Source of the DNA: Bacillota bacterium
GTDB lineage: Bacteria; Bacillota; Clostridia; Oscillospirales; Ruminococcaceae
Reading direction: 5' to 3'
Assembly (NCBI GenBank): GCA_023396215.1
Contig: JAEWWW010000129.1
Span: forward strand, 1 to 40,249
DNA length: 40,249 nucleotides
The position numbers and the translations under genes are program-made. The notes beneath the pieces were generated by a model. The model had not been told where the DNA came from, did not search any database, and saw only the letters and a list, made by a program, of their open reading frames with translations. The first letter of the stretch is position 1. The number at the start of each line of letters is the position of its first letter. This document shows, in pieces, positions 14,612-23,629 of the stretch.

Positions 14612-17104
14612 CTACGAATCGGAGTTGAGCTTCATCTCATACCAGCGCTCTTTGGATATCAGCACCTGCCGGGGCTTACTGCCTTCGGGAGGGCCGACGA
14701 TGCCCCGCTGCTCCAGCTCGTCCATGATGCGGGCGGCCCGGGCATAGCCCAGCTTGAGCCGCCGCTGCAGCAGCGAAGTGGAGGCGATGCCCGCTTCCAC
14801 CACACATTCGATGGCTTGGGGGGTGAACTCGTCCTCGTCGTCGCCCGAGGCTGCCCCGCCGCCACCGCCGCGCTTGCCGCCGGTGACCGCCTGACGGTCA
14901 ATCTCCTCCATAACCTCGCTGTCGTACTCGTTGCTTTCGCCCTCTTTGACAAAGGCGACCACCCGTTCCACCTCTTTATCGGTAACAAAGCAGCCCTGCA
15001 CGCGGGTGGGCTTGGCGCTGCCCACCGGGTAGAAGAGCATGTCGCCCCGGCCCAGCAGCTTTTCGGCCCCGCCCATATCCAGTATGGTGCGGGAGTCCAC
15101 CTGTGACGAAACGGCAAAGGCGATGCGGGAAGGAATGTTGGCCTTGATGATACCGGTGATGACGTCCACCGAGGGGCGCTGGGTGGCGATGACCAGATGC
15201 ATGCCCGCGGCGCGGGCCATCTGGGCCAGACGGCAGATGTAGTCCTCCACCTCGTTGGGGGCCACCATCATCAGGTCGGAAAGCTCGTCGATGATAATTA
15301 CCACCTGCGGCAGTTTTTCCATGCCCTCGGTCTGCTCGGCCAGCTTATTGTAGCCGGTGATATCCCGCACGTTGCAGTCGCCGAAGGTTCTATAGCGGTT
15401 CATCATCTCGCCCACCGCCCAGCAGAGAGCACCCGCCGCCTTTTTGGGGTCGGTGACCACCGGCACCAGCAGGTGGGGGATGCCGTTGTAGCCCCCCAGC
15501 TCCACCATTTTGGGGTCAACCATCAATAGCTTGACCTCTTCGGGGGAGGATTTGTAGAGCAGGCTGATGATAATTGAGTTGATGCAGACCGATTTGCCCG
15601 AGCCGGTGGAGCCGGCGATGAGCATATGGGGCATTCTTGCCAAGTCGGCCACCGCGATGTTGCCGGCGATATCCTTGCCCAGCGCCACCGTCAGGCGGCC
15701 GGGCGCGCTCTCGAACTGGGGCGAATCGATAACCTCGCGGATGGTGACGATATTGATGTTTTTGTTGGGCACCTCGATGCCCACCGCCGCCTTGTTGGGG
15801 ATGGGAGCTTCGATGCGTACCCCCGCCGAGGCCAGGTTAAGGGCGATGTCGTCGGCGAGGTTGGTAATCTTGCTGATTTTTACCCCCGCCGAGGGCTGAA
15901 GCTCATAGCGGGTGACGGCAGGACCGCGGGAGATATCCACCACACGGGTCTGCACCCCGAAGCTTTTCAGGGTGTCCACCAGCCGCTGGGCGTTGGACTT
16001 TAGCTCGTCCGAGATGTCGCCGCTGCTCTTGCCCTTGCTTTCCTCCAGCAGGTTGACCGGCGGATAGGAGTAAATCTGCTTTTGCTCGGGCAGGGTGGCG
16101 ACAGCGGCAGGAGCGCCCACCGGGGGCACCACAAAGCTCTGGTCGCCGGGCTTTTGCAGGGTATCGCCCCCCTGCTGCATCTGGAAGGTAAAACGGCCGT
16201 CCTGGGTGGGGTAGCCGCCCGAGTCCAGCACCGTTTCGCCGGTGACGGCCCGGGTGATGATGTCGTCTATGGGGATATCGGGGGTTTCACCCTCCTCCTG
16301 CTCCTCATCGGTCTGGGTATACTCCAGCTCCTCCGGCTCGTCCAAATCCTCTTGGGGCGGGGCTACCGGCCGGTTCAAGGCGGCGAGCGCCCCCAGCAGC
16401 CGCTCCTTGGCGGTACGGGCCGAGCCCTCCTCCTTTTCGGCAGTCGGCAGGGCTTTTTTTTCGTTATCCATCGGCACGTCGATGTCAAACTTGGGCGGCG
16501 GGGCGTTCTCCTTGCGCTCTAAATAAGCCTCCTCCAGCCGTTTGACCGGGCGGTAGGCCCCCCGCAAAAAGCCGATGAGGGTGCTGCCGGTGAGCACCAT
16601 GATAAAGACGAAAATCAGCAGCACCACCGTGATGGCGGCGCCCCAGAAATCAAAGAGCAGATAAAGGGGAATGCCGATGAACAGCGACGCCACGCCGCCC
16701 CCTTGCAACAGCTTGCCTTCGGCAAAGAGGGTGGCGACAATGGCGCCAAAGTCGCCCTCCGGCAGTGCGGTGCCAAAGATTTGCAGCGCCCCCGAAATGA
16801 GCAGTATCAGTATGGCGCTCTCCCACGCGCGGGGGATGACCTTTTTGTTGTCTTTTTCTTTTGAGATAAGCACGGCTATGTAGGCGGTGAGCGGGCCGAG
16901 CAGGTAGCCCGACCAGCTAAAAAGCCCCCGCAGGCTCAGGTGAAACCAAAGCCAGAGGTTGGCCCCCTTGATGACACTCAGGGCAAAGAGCAGCACCCCC
17001 ACGGCAAAAAGCACCACCGCCTTTAGCTGGCGCTGGGCTGCCTTGCGGGCCGCGCGTTTTTTTGCGGCGGCAGACCGTGATTTTGTTGAACCTTTTGCGG
17101 CCAT
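14612..17104 (-). CDS. FtsK/SpoIIIE-family DNA translocase
   Basis: 830 aa, normal size. Basic N-terminus, then four membrane helices within residues 28-172, an acidic/Pro linker (to about 345), the alpha-beta motor domain with Walker A GSTGSGKS (498-505) and Walker B VVIIIDE (601-607), and a C-terminal winged-helix gamma domain (about 765-825) that reads orientation sequences. It pumps chromosomal DNA through the division or sporulation septum. AAGGAGA precedes ATG 17104. The cluster with ylzJ and tepA is the same set as around spoIIIE in Bacillus, which favours the SpoIIIE role; FtsK and SpoIIIE cannot be told apart by motif alone. Confidence 0.96.
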   Translation of the reverse strand: MAAKGSTKSRSAAAKKRAARKAAQRQLKAVVLFAVGVLLFALSVIKGANLWLWFHLSLRGLFSWSGYLLGPLTAYIAVLISKEKDNKKVIPRAWESAILILLISGALQIFGTALPEGDFGAIVATLFAEGKLLQGGGVASLFIGIPLYLLFDFWGAAITVVLLIFVFIMVLTGSTLIGFLRGAYRPVKRLEEAYLERKENAPPPKFDIDVPMDNEKKALPTAEKEEGSARTAKERLLGALAALNRPVAPPQEDLDEPEELEYTQTDEEQEEGETPDIPIDDIITRAVTGETVLDSGGYPTQDGRFTFQMQQGGDTLQKPGDQSFVVPPVGAPAAVATLPEQKQIYSYPPVNLLEESKGKSSGDISDELKSNAQRLVDTLKSFGVQTRVVDISRGPAVTRYELQPSAGVKISKITNLADDIALNLASAGVRIEAPIPNKAAVGIEVPNKNINIVTIREVIDSPQFESAPGRLTVALGKDIAGNIAVADLARMPHMLIAGSTGSGKSVCINSIIISLLYKSSPEEVKLLMVDPKMVELGGYNGIPHLLVPVVTDPKKAAGALCWAVGEMMNRYRTFGDCNVRDITGYNKLAEQTEGMEKLPQVVIIIDELSDLMMVAPNEVEDYICRLAQMARAAGMHLVIATQRPSVDVITGIIKANIPSRIAFAVSSQVDSRTILDMGGAEKLLGRGDMLFYPVGSAKPTRVQGCFVTDKEVERVVAFVKEGESNEYDSEVMEEIDRQAVTGGKRGGGGGAASGDDEDEFTPQAIECVVEAGIASTSLLQRRLKLGYARAARIMDELEQRGIVGPPEGSKPRQVLISKERWYEMKLNSDS

Positions 17105-17311
17105 TGTTTTTATTCTCCTTTTTCACGGCAAACGCATAGGCGTTCGCCTTTACGGGTGACATCCGACGCCTCCCGTATACCCTCCGGTTTTGCCGCCGGG
17201 GACGGCAATGTATTAAGCCCTCCGGCGAGATGCATTCGTCGACGGGAAAATGGCGGATGAAATGCTGTATTCAGGACTGTTTCTTCCCTGAACATTCCCT
17301 TACGCGGTGGG

Positions 17312-18193
17312 TCAGCGGATAGCCGCCACCACAAGGTTGCGCAGCGCTCCGCCGGTGGCAAGCTCCACCACCCCGGCGGTGATGGTCAGGATGCCCAGCA
17401 CAAGGGTGTACCACGCAAAGATGCTCAGGCGGTTGCTGTTGACCAGCATGCGCACCAGCTTGATGGCAAAAAAGCCGGAAACCGCGGCGGTCAGCACCCC
17501 GGCCACCGCCACCACAGGGTCGACAGCAAGGGCGGCGCCCTCTAAATCAAGGAACTCCAGCAGACCTGCCCCGGCCACCGCGGGCACCCCAAGGATAAAG
17601 GAAAAAGCCACGGCATAGCTGCGTTCCAGCCCGCAAAGCAGGCCGGTGCCGATGGTCGCCCCCGACCGGGAGATGCCCGGCAGGGTGGCAATTGCCTGCG
17701 CGGCGCCCACCGTCAGGGCATTTGGGGCGGTCATGGTGGAGGCGTCGCGCCTGCCCACCACCGTGCGGTCGGCGGTAAAGAGCAGCAGGCTGGTGATGAG
17801 AAAGCAGACGCCCTCGACGATGATGTCGTTATCCCCCATCACCCGGTCGATGACGTCTTTAAAGAGCAGCACCACGAAGAGGGGCAGCAGTGCAAGCAGC
17901 AGCAGATAAATCATGCGGCGGGCGGGCGGCGGGTTTTTGGTGGTAAAGCGGCCGGTGAAAAGCTCCTTCAGCAACACAAAAAGCTCTACCACCATCTCCC
18001 AGATGGTTTTGTAAAAGGCGGCCAGCACCGCAAAAAGGGTGCCAAAATGCAGAAGCACCACAAACAGGGTGGAGGATTCTGAGCTAAGGCCGGTGAAATA
18101 TTGAAACACCGACAGGTGCCCCGAGCTGGAAACAGGCAGAAACTCTGTCAGGCCCTGTATCAGGCCCTGTACAATTGCGTCAATCAGGTTCAA
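17312..18193 (-). CDS. uppP: Undecaprenyl-diphosphatase (UppP/BacA)
   Basis: 293 aa, polytopic. It removes phosphate from undecaprenyl pyrophosphate to recycle the lipid carrier for peptidoglycan and other wall polymers; extra copies give bacitracin tolerance. Both active-site motifs are present: GLTEFLPVSSSGH (14-26, Glu17, Ser and His) and PGISRSG (172-178). AAGGAGGAG precedes ATG 18193. It lies between ylzJ and the SpoIIIE gene on the same strand, with gaps of 74 and 207 nt, where Bacillus has no uppP. Confidence 0.97.
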   Translation of the reverse strand: MNLIDAIVQGLIQGLTEFLPVSSSGHLSVFQYFTGLSSESSTLFVVLLHFGTLFAVLAAFYKTIWEMVVELFVLLKELFTGRFTTKNPPPARRMIYLLLLALLPLFVVLLFKDVIDRVMGDNDIIVEGVCFLITSLLLFTADRTVVGRRDASTMTAPNALTVGAAQAIATLPGISRSGATIGTGLLCGLERSYAVAFSFILGVPAVAGAGLLEFLDLEGAALAVDPVVAVAGVLTAAVSGFFAIKLVRMLVNSNRLSIFAWYTLVLGILTITAGVVELATGGALRNLVVAAIR

Positions 18194-18267
18194 GGTGGTC
18201 TCCTCCTTGGTTATGTAGCCCGGGAGCAGAAGCTGCCCGCCGGGGGTAGTACGGCAATAGCCGCCTG

Positions 18268-18468
18268 CTATCTTTCTTTATAGGGGCTGCCGGGGGCGAA
18301 CCGGGGGTCGAGATAAACGGCGGGGTCGGTGGAAATCACCCTGGTCACCGTGGCGTTGCTGCCGCTGCCGGTCAGCTCGAGAAAGCCCTTATCAAAGGCA
18401 CAAAAGCGGGTTTGCGGCAGCTGTGGCTGCTCCATCAGCAGCTCCTGCGGGGCGATGGTGTACATCAT
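18268..18468 (-). CDS. ylzJ: YlzJ-like protein
   Basis: 66 aa, matching YlzJ in length and opening (MMYTIAPQELL, then a central 'G..L.V....g...V.RViSTDP..YLdP...PG'). Function unknown. It overlaps the end of the tepA gene by 4 nt (ATGA) and is therefore translationally coupled; AAGGAGGGG within the tepA end serves as its ribosome site. In Bacillus ylzJ also lies directly after tepA and before spoIIIE, so the pairing is old. Confidence 0.85.
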   Translation of the reverse strand: MMYTIAPQELLMEQPQLPQTRFCAFDKGFLELTGSGSNATVTRVISTDPAVYLDPRFAPGSPYKER

Positions 18469-19214
18469 TCTTGTTGCCCCTCCTTTTCTTTTTCTATCAG
18501 GTCGTAAAGGGATTCGATGGCGTCGCTCAGGCCGCCCAGCTGGTCAATCAGCCCTGCGCTGACCGCTTTTTCACCGTCCAGAATTGTGCCGATATCGGTC
18601 ACCAGCTCGCCGGTGTTGGTCATCAGGCGGCGGAACTCATCGGGGGTGATGTTGGAGTTGTCGCAGACGAAGCGGATGATGCGGTCCTGCATGCGGTCGA
18701 TATAGGTGAGCGACTGGGGCACGCTGAGCACCAGCCCGTTAAAACGCACCGGGTGGATGGTCATGGTGGCCGAGGGGGAAATCAGCGAAAAGCGGGCGCT
18801 GCAGGCCAGCGGCACACCGATGGAGTGCCCGCCCCCCAGCACCAGCGAAACGGTGGGGGTTTTCATCCCCGAAATCAGCTCGGCGATGGCGAGACCCGCC
18901 TCGACGTCGCCTCCCACGGTGTTGAGGATAATCAGCAGGCCCTCGATGCGGGGGTCCTGCTCGATGGCCACCAGCTGGGGGATGACATGCTCATACTTTG
19001 TGGTTTTGTTTTGGGGCGGCAGGATATAATGCCCCTCTATCTGCCCCACGATGGTCAGGCAGTGGATGACATGCTCGCCGCCCAGCGGGGTGACCGAGCC
19101 GGTTTCCACAATCTGCTCAGACTGCTCGGACGAGGGCAGTGTTTCCTGCTCTTGTTCCTGCTCCTGCGGGCGGTCGGGCTCTTCGTCCTTCGGCTCATCG
19201 GGCAAAAAATACAT
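18465..19214 (-). CDS. tepA: TepA-like ClpP-class peptidase
   Basis: 249 aa. After an acidic, Gln/Glu-rich N-terminus (to about 35), a ClpP/crotonase-fold domain follows: IMGQIEGHY-like region, LLIILNTVGGDVEAGLAIAELI, then GGHSIG with the nucleophile Ser, and HPVR-F. TepA (translocation-enhancing protein) is a cytoplasmic serine peptidase linked to protein export and signal-peptide breakdown in Bacillus. ATG 19214 is chosen because AAGGAGG precedes it; the frame open to 19379 has no ribosome site. It heads the tepA-ylzJ-uppP-spoIIIE row. Confidence 0.9.
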   Translation of the reverse strand: MYFLPDEPKDEEPDRPQEQEQEQETLPSSEQSEQIVETGSVTPLGGEHVIHCLTIVGQIEGHYILPPQNKTTKYEHVIPQLVAIEQDPRIEGLLIILNTVGGDVEAGLAIAELISGMKTPTVSLVLGGGHSIGVPLACSARFSLISPSATMTIHPVRFNGLVLSVPQSLTYIDRMQDRIIRFVCDNSNITPDEFRRLMTNTGELVTDIGTILDGEKAVSAGLIDQLGGLSDAIESLYDLIEKEKEGQQE

Positions 19215-19601
19215 ATCTGCGCCTCCTTTCAGGCCATACAGATATCTATTTTGAGCCGTATTCAGTCTATTTATACTCACAAGGCTGTGCCAAAAGTACA
19301 GCACTGCCGCGGGCGGGCAGCGGGATGCATGTATCATAACCGCCCTGCGGGCATTAACGGATTCATTATAGCACAACACCCTCGAAAATAAAATGGCTAC
19401 CTTGGGGCGGCGGCGCTGCCTTCCGCCATAAAATTTGCAGTCTTTCTTTCAAAAAAGCTGCCGATGCTCTTTACAAACAACCGCTTTACAGGCTATGCTG
19501 AATACAGCAAATCAGGCGGCGGCAAAACCCTTTGCCCCGGGCCTGCAGGGCAATATCATATTTGGCAAGCCAATCTCTGTTTTTAGAAAGGGGCATTTGC
19601 A
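19215..19601. other. Intergenic region between divergent tepA and DUF4097 genes
   Basis: 387 nt with no convincing gene. On the plus strand TTTACA (19470-19475), 18 nt, then TATGCT (19494-19499) is a possible sigma-A promoter for the gene at 19602, about 100 nt downstream. I saw no clear tepA promoter, repeat or riboswitch. Confidence 0.35.
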
Positions 19602-20453
19602 ATGGAACAAAAAACCGGCCGGGGGCCGATTGCGCCCACCCTGCTGCTGGTGGGTATTTTGCTGGCGGTGGTGGGGCTGTTCGGCAGCCTTTTGGGCAAC
19701 CGCCCGCAATTTGAGGAAGCGCTGCCCGCCGAAAGCCTTTCGCTCGAGCTGCCCGGCCTGACCGGCATCGACCTTGACACCGCCTTTGGCGATGTGGAGT
19801 TTGTGTTGCAGGGCGACCGCTCCTATCTCTCAGGCAGCGGCTTTGAAAAAGGCACCGTCACCAGCCGCTATGAGAACGGCCGGTTGGTGATGCGGCAAAA
19901 AACGCCCGGCCGCATGTTAACCGACCGCCTGAAAGACCTGCTGCGGGGCAGGGGCTCCCCCCTGAGAAGAGGCAAGCTTGTGATTACCATCGCCGAGGGC
20001 ACCCGGCTGGAGAAGCTGGATGTCGAGCACGGGGCGGGCAACCTGAGCCTGCGGGGTGTGGTGGCGGATAAGGCCGAGATTGGGCTGGGCGCAGGAGAGA
20101 TTACCCTGGAGGGAACCGCCCTCAGCGAGGCTTTGGTTGAGGACGGGGCGGGCAACATCACCCTGAAAAATGTCAGCATCCCAAACAAGCTTACCGTGGA
20201 AAACGGCACCGGCAACATCCTGCTGGAGGGCAGCGTTGCCGGCAAGATAAAGCTGAGCTGCGGCGCGGGCAATATTACCGCCAACCTCAGCGGCAGCTTG
20301 CAGGATTACCGCATCACCGCCTCCTGCGGGCTGGGCGAGGTGCGCGTCGGCGGCTTTGGCTACGGCAAAAAGGCGGAGCTGTCGCCCTCCGGCGCTCTTC
20401 ATTCCATCGAGGCCGAAAACGGCGCGGGCAACGTGGATATCAGCATTCAGTAG
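19602..20453 (+). CDS. DUF4097-type beta-helix protein, membrane anchored
   Basis: 283 aa. One membrane helix (about 13-34), then an extracellular domain of repeating short strands. From about residue 145, a repeat of roughly 20 residues built around GAGN(I/L)(T/S)L recurs (EHGAGNLSLRG, GLGAGEITLEG, EDGAGNITLKN, ENGTGNILLEG, SCGAGNITANL, ENGAGNVDISI), the pattern of the DUF4097/DUF2807 adhesin-like family, which folds as a beta-helix. AAAGGGG precedes ATG 19602. Relatives are often tied to phage-shock or envelope-stress modules; none is seen here. Function unknown. Confidence 0.8.
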   Translation: MEQKTGRGPIAPTLLLVGILLAVVGLFGSLLGNRPQFEEALPAESLSLELPGLTGIDLDTAFGDVEFVLQGDRSYLSGSGFEKGTVTSRYENGRLVMRQKTPGRMLTDRLKDLLRGRGSPLRRGKLVITIAEGTRLEKLDVEHGAGNLSLRGVVADKAEIGLGAGEITLEGTALSEALVEDGAGNITLKNVSIPNKLTVENGTGNILLEGSVAGKIKLSCGAGNITANLSGSLQDYRITASCGLGEVRVGGFGYGKKAELSPSGALHSIEAENGAGNVDISIQ

Positions 20454-20533
20454 CAGCAGGCAGGCCGCGGTTGTTTCTGCGCCGCCGCGGGGGTATCATA
20501 CATATACAGAAATGAGAAGCAAGGAGCATAAAT

Positions 20534-20893
20534 ATGAGGTTAAATTGGGTTACCATCAAGGTGAGCGATATGGAAAAAAGCCTGCATTTTTACACCCAGC
20601 TGCTAGGGCTGGAGGTAGCCGCCAAATTTGGCGGCCCGGAGCATCAGATTGTGATGCTGGGCAAAGCCGAGGACGCAAAGGTGGAGCTGGTGTTTGAACC
20701 GGGAGCCAAGACCCAAAACCCGGGCAACGGGGTTTCCTTTGGGCTTGAGACCGACAACCTTGACCAACTGGTGGCGCTTTTGAAGGAGCAGGGCAAGGCG
20801 GTTTCCGGCCCGGTTGCCCCCAACCCCGGCATCCGGTTTTTCTTTGTGCAGGACCCCGACGGCTACACCGTTCAGCTCATTGAGCATAAATAG
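20534..20893 (+). CDS. VOC-family (glyoxalase/bleomycin-resistance fold) protein
   Basis: 119 aa, one VOC domain of two beta-alpha-beta-beta-beta units: LNWVTIKVSDMEKSLHFYTQLLGLEV at the start and RFFFVQDPDGYTVQLIEH at the end, where His/Glu metal ligands normally sit. Members include glyoxalase I, dioxygenases and drug-binding proteins; the substrate cannot be assigned. AAGGAG lies 8 nt before ATG 20534. Follows the DUF4097 gene by 80 nt. Confidence 0.9.
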   Translation: MRLNWVTIKVSDMEKSLHFYTQLLGLEVAAKFGGPEHQIVMLGKAEDAKVELVFEPGAKTQNPGNGVSFGLETDNLDQLVALLKEQGKAVSGPVAPNPGIRFFFVQDPDGYTVQLIEHK

Positions 20894-20924
20894 GGCTACG
20901 AAGCCCTATAAAAAATCAAAAAAC

Positions 20925-21060
20925 CGTCAGGCGGCGAAAAAGCGTGCGAGGCGAGGCGGCAAGCGTAGCAAATGAGGGAGCACATTTATGTCTGTGACCG
21001 ATATTTGCAAGTGTTGCCAACCAAGTAAGTAAAAAGGCGTAGCCATTTTACGTTTGCGCG
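20925..21060. repeat. Probable dispersed palindromic element
   Basis: Non-coding stretch with GCAAAT ... ATTTGC enclosing GGGAGCACATTTATGTCTG, preceded by several GGCGG/GGCGAGGCGG blocks. The layout (outer inverted arms, central small dyad) resembles the family A elements, but the sequence does not align well. A small hairpin TAGGGCT-ACGA-AGCCCTA (20891-20908) lies just before it. Confidence 0.35.
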
Positions 21061-21077
21061 GCTTTTCCGGCAGCCTG

Positions 21078-21116
21078 AAAAGGCTGGTATCGTTATTAAA
21101 ACGATACCAGCCTTTT
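21078..21116. terminator. Strong bidirectional terminator
   Basis: A perfect 17-bp stem (AAAAGGCTGGTATCGTT / AACGATACCAGCCTTTT) with loop ATTAA. T-runs occur on both strands, serving the VOC gene (plus) and the ACT gene (minus). Confidence 0.92.
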
Positions 21117-21147
21117 TACTGCTGCTAAAAGCTATCCTGTGGCAGGG

Positions 21148-21582
21148 TCAGCCCACCTGTGCGACCTCTTCCGGGCTGAGGACAGTGATGCCCGCCCGCC
21201 CCAGCACATCCAGCGTGGTGGCGTTGTCGTCCACCCGGAGGATGATGTTGGCGGTGTCGCCGCTGCCGCTGATGAAGGCGTACATATATTCCACCGTGAT
21301 GCCCGCTTCGTACAGAGCCGCAGCAGCCTCTGCAAGGCCGCCGGGGCGGTCGCCGACGCCGATGGCGATAACGTTGGTCAGCGATACGGTCATGCCCGCC
21401 GCCTTAAGCGCCTCGGCCGCCTGCTCGGGCCGGTCTACAATCAGGCGCAGGATGCCGAACTTGGTGGTATCCGCCAGCGAAAGCGCGCGGATATCGATGC
21501 CGTTGTCTTTGAGGATACCGGTGATTTCGGCCAGACGGCCCACCCTGTTTTCAACAAAAATTGAAAGCTGCTGAATGGTCAT
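21148..21582 (-). CDS. Tandem ACT-domain protein
   Basis: 144 aa with two ACT domains: residues 1-70 (IQQLSIFVENRVGRLAEITGIL...) and 71-142 (NVIAIGVGDRPGGLAEAAAALYEAGITVEYMY). ACT domains bind amino acids and usually regulate amino-acid enzymes. Two-ACT proteins of this type are often next to PaaK-type CoA ligases in anaerobes, as here (38 nt downstream of paaK on the same strand), so it may sense an aromatic amino acid or its breakdown product. GGAGGG precedes ATG 21582. Confidence 0.9.
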   Translation of the reverse strand: MTIQQLSIFVENRVGRLAEITGILKDNGIDIRALSLADTTKFGILRLIVDRPEQAAEALKAAGMTVSLTNVIAIGVGDRPGGLAEAAAALYEAGITVEYMYAFISGSGDTANIILRVDDNATTLDVLGRAGITVLSPEEVAQVG

Positions 21583-21620
21583 GATAATCCCTCCATTATA
21601 ATTGATGGATATAGGCGTAC

Positions 21621-22925
21621 TTAACCCTTGCGCTTGTCGATTACCCGCTTGGCCTTGCCCTCGCTGCGCTCGATGGTTTTGGGCGAAACAAGGCTCACCT
21701 TTACCGCGATGCCCAGCGTGGATTCGATGGCGTTTTGCAGTTGGCGTTCCTTCTGCTCCACCAGACGAACCGCGTCGAACTCAAAGTCGGGGCCTACCTC
21801 TACCATCACCTCAAGGCTGTCGAGATTGCCTATCCGATCCACTACCAGCAGGTAGTGGGCCGAGGTTTCGCCCATCTCCAGCAGTACGCTTTCAATCTGG
21901 GAGGGGAATACGTTGACCCCCCGGATAATGAGCATATCGTCGGTGCGGCCGCAGGGCTTGCTCATCTTCACCAGCGTTCTGCCGCAGGAGCAGGGCTCGC
22001 GGGTGAGCATGGCGATATCCCGGGTGCGGTAGCGGATGAGGGGCAGCGCCTCCTTGGTGATGCAGGTAAAGACCAGCTCGCCCAAGGTGCCGTCGGGCAG
22101 CACCTCGCCGGTGTCGGGGTCGATGATTTCGGGGATGAAATGATCCTCGCTGACATGCATGCCGGTCTGCTCGCTGCATTCAAAGGAAACGCCGGGGCCG
22201 ATGATTTCGGAAAGGCCGTAGATATCATAGGCCTTCAGGCCCAAAATCTCCTCAATTTCGTGGCGCATCTGCTCGGTCCACGGCTCTGCGCCGAACACCC
22301 CGGCTTTCAGCTTCATCTGGGAACGGTCGATGCCGCTTTCCCGCAGCGTTTCGCCCAGATACATGGCGTAGGAGGGGGTGCAGCAGATGACAGTGGAGCC
22401 AAAATCCTGCATAATCTGTATCTGCCGCTTGGTGTTGCCCACCGATACCGGGATGGTGGTGGCTTTAATCTTTTCGGCGGCATAGTGCATCCCCAGCCCG
22501 CCGGTGAAAAGGCCGTAGCCGTAGGAGACATGCACCACGTCGCTGGTGTCGGCTCCGGCGGCGGTCAGCGAGCGGGCCGCTACCTCGCCCCAAAGGTCGA
22601 TATCGTTTTGGGTGTAGCCCACCACCGTCTGCTTGCCGGTGGTACCGCTGGAGGCATGGATGCGAACCACCTTTTCCATCGGCACCGCAAACATGCTATA
22701 GGGGTAGTTATCCCGCAAATCCTGCTTATATGTAAAGGGCAGCTTTGCGAGGTCGGCCACCGTGCGGATATCCTCGGGGCGCACCCCGGCTTCATCCAGC
22801 TTTTGGCGGTAAAAGGGCACCTTTTCATACACCCGGCGCACCATCTGCGACAGCCGGTAGGATTGCAGCGCCCCTATTTCGTGCCGGGGGGCAATCTCGA
22901 TGGGGTTCCAGTATGGCTTGGACAT
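21621..22925 (-). CDS. paaK: Phenylacetate-CoA ligase (PaaK-type)
   Basis: 434 aa, full length. It activates phenylacetate or a related aryl acid with ATP and CoA. AMP-binding motifs: SSGTTGK (92-98), YGLSEIIGPG (about 235-244), YRTRD and GRTDDMLIIRG; the PaaK C-terminal domain follows (to KRVIDKRKG). GAGGAGAA precedes ATG 22925. With iorAB it forms the common anaerobe set for aryl pyruvates: IorAB makes aryl-acetyl-CoA, PaaK interconverts aryl acetate and its CoA ester, possibly yielding ATP in reverse (inference). The three genes are here split by an unrelated gene at 23043-23579. Confidence 0.95.
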   Translation of the reverse strand: MSKPYWNPIEIAPRHEIGALQSYRLSQMVRRVYEKVPFYRQKLDEAGVRPEDIRTVADLAKLPFTYKQDLRDNYPYSMFAVPMEKVVRIHASSGTTGKQTVVGYTQNDIDLWGEVAARSLTAAGADTSDVVHVSYGYGLFTGGLGMHYAAEKIKATTIPVSVGNTKRQIQIMQDFGSTVICCTPSYAMYLGETLRESGIDRSQMKLKAGVFGAEPWTEQMRHEIEEILGLKAYDIYGLSEIIGPGVSFECSEQTGMHVSEDHFIPEIIDPDTGEVLPDGTLGELVFTCITKEALPLIRYRTRDIAMLTREPCSCGRTLVKMSKPCGRTDDMLIIRGVNVFPSQIESVLLEMGETSAHYLLVVDRIGNLDSLEVMVEVGPDFEFDAVRLVEQKERQLQNAIESTLGIAVKVSLVSPKTIERSEGKAKRVIDKRKG

Positions 22926-22965
22926 ATGTATTTTCTCCTCAATTTTAATTCGTCATTTATCATCT

Positions 22966-22993
22966 ATTATACATCATTTTTTATTTCACGGCA
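22966..22993 (-). promoter_or_regulatory. Possible promoter upstream of paaK
   Basis: A perfect minus-strand TATAAT (22971-22966), 40 nt before the paaK start, in an A+T-rich gap. The -35 (TGCCGT, 16 nt upstream) is poor. If real, paaK and the ACT gene are transcribed apart from iorAB. Confidence 0.4.
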
Positions 22994-23042
22994 GTTGGGT
23001 GAATAAGGATGAATGGAAAATGATAATCTGAAATTTGACGGC

Positions 23043-23579
23043 TTACATCTCAAGGTCGTCGCCAAACACAAACCAACAAATATCATTTCGCAAACGCTCG
23101 TCATCGATTACGAGATCACGAATTTTCTCCGGAAGCCTATCCCGTTGCCATTGACACTCCTGACGCCTGCATATTTCCCTTTTGTCTTTGGGTGAGGCCG
23201 CCATAACGGCTCTGATTGCATAGGCTGCCGCTCCCAATTCGTGCGCGGCGACATGGGCTACCACAGCGGCCTGGCCGGCCGACAAAGCAGCCAACCTCGC
23301 CGCTTCTGACACTTCTTTGGCTTCCCTTGCCGCGTCCTGCGCTGCGCCGGCGGCAAAGCGCGCCTGTTTCATGGTAATTTCCCCGTTCACCCAAGCCTGG
23401 GTCAACTCGATGGCGCGACGCGGACGGTCATCATCCGGGCATGCTTCTTCAAAATAGTGCAGTACATGCCGGGCGCATTGCGCCGCCCAAATGGCCAATA
23501 GACGGTGGTCCTCATCCGACAATGTACCGCCGCGGCGAACGATGATGAATCTTTTGTCGCGGATTGCAGGCAGTATCAT
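23043..23579 (-). CDS. Imm_5-like putative immunity protein
   Basis: 178 aa, soluble, mostly helical and Ala-rich. WAAQCARHVLHYFEEACPDDDRPRRAIELTQAWVNGEITMKQAR (about 31-74) closely follows the pattern of the Imm_5 putative immunity family (CDxxRPRxAIExxxxWxxGEIxxxxAR), followed by Ala-rich repeats AAxDAAREA and AAHELGAAAYA. Such proteins are predicted to neutralise polymorphic toxins, but no toxin gene is nearby. GGGGGA precedes ATG 23579. It sits inside the iorBA/paaK set, 50 nt from iorB and 117 nt from paaK, and its base composition looks lower in G+C than its neighbours; both suggest an inserted cargo gene. Confidence 0.75.
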   Translation of the reverse strand: MILPAIRDKRFIIVRRGGTLSDEDHRLLAIWAAQCARHVLHYFEEACPDDDRPRRAIELTQAWVNGEITMKQARFAAGAAQDAAREAKEVSEAARLAALSAGQAAVVAHVAAHELGAAAYAIRAVMAASPKDKREICRRQECQWQRDRLPEKIRDLVIDDERLRNDICWFVFGDDLEM

Positions 23580-23629
23580 ATTGTTCCCCCGCTACTTAAA
23601 ATCCGTAGTTTGAAGCTGCCTGCCAAATA

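Noticed and set aside
21735..23006. Long plus-strand frame opposite paaK
   Set aside because: Mirror frame of a clear phenylacetate-CoA ligase; no ribosome site.
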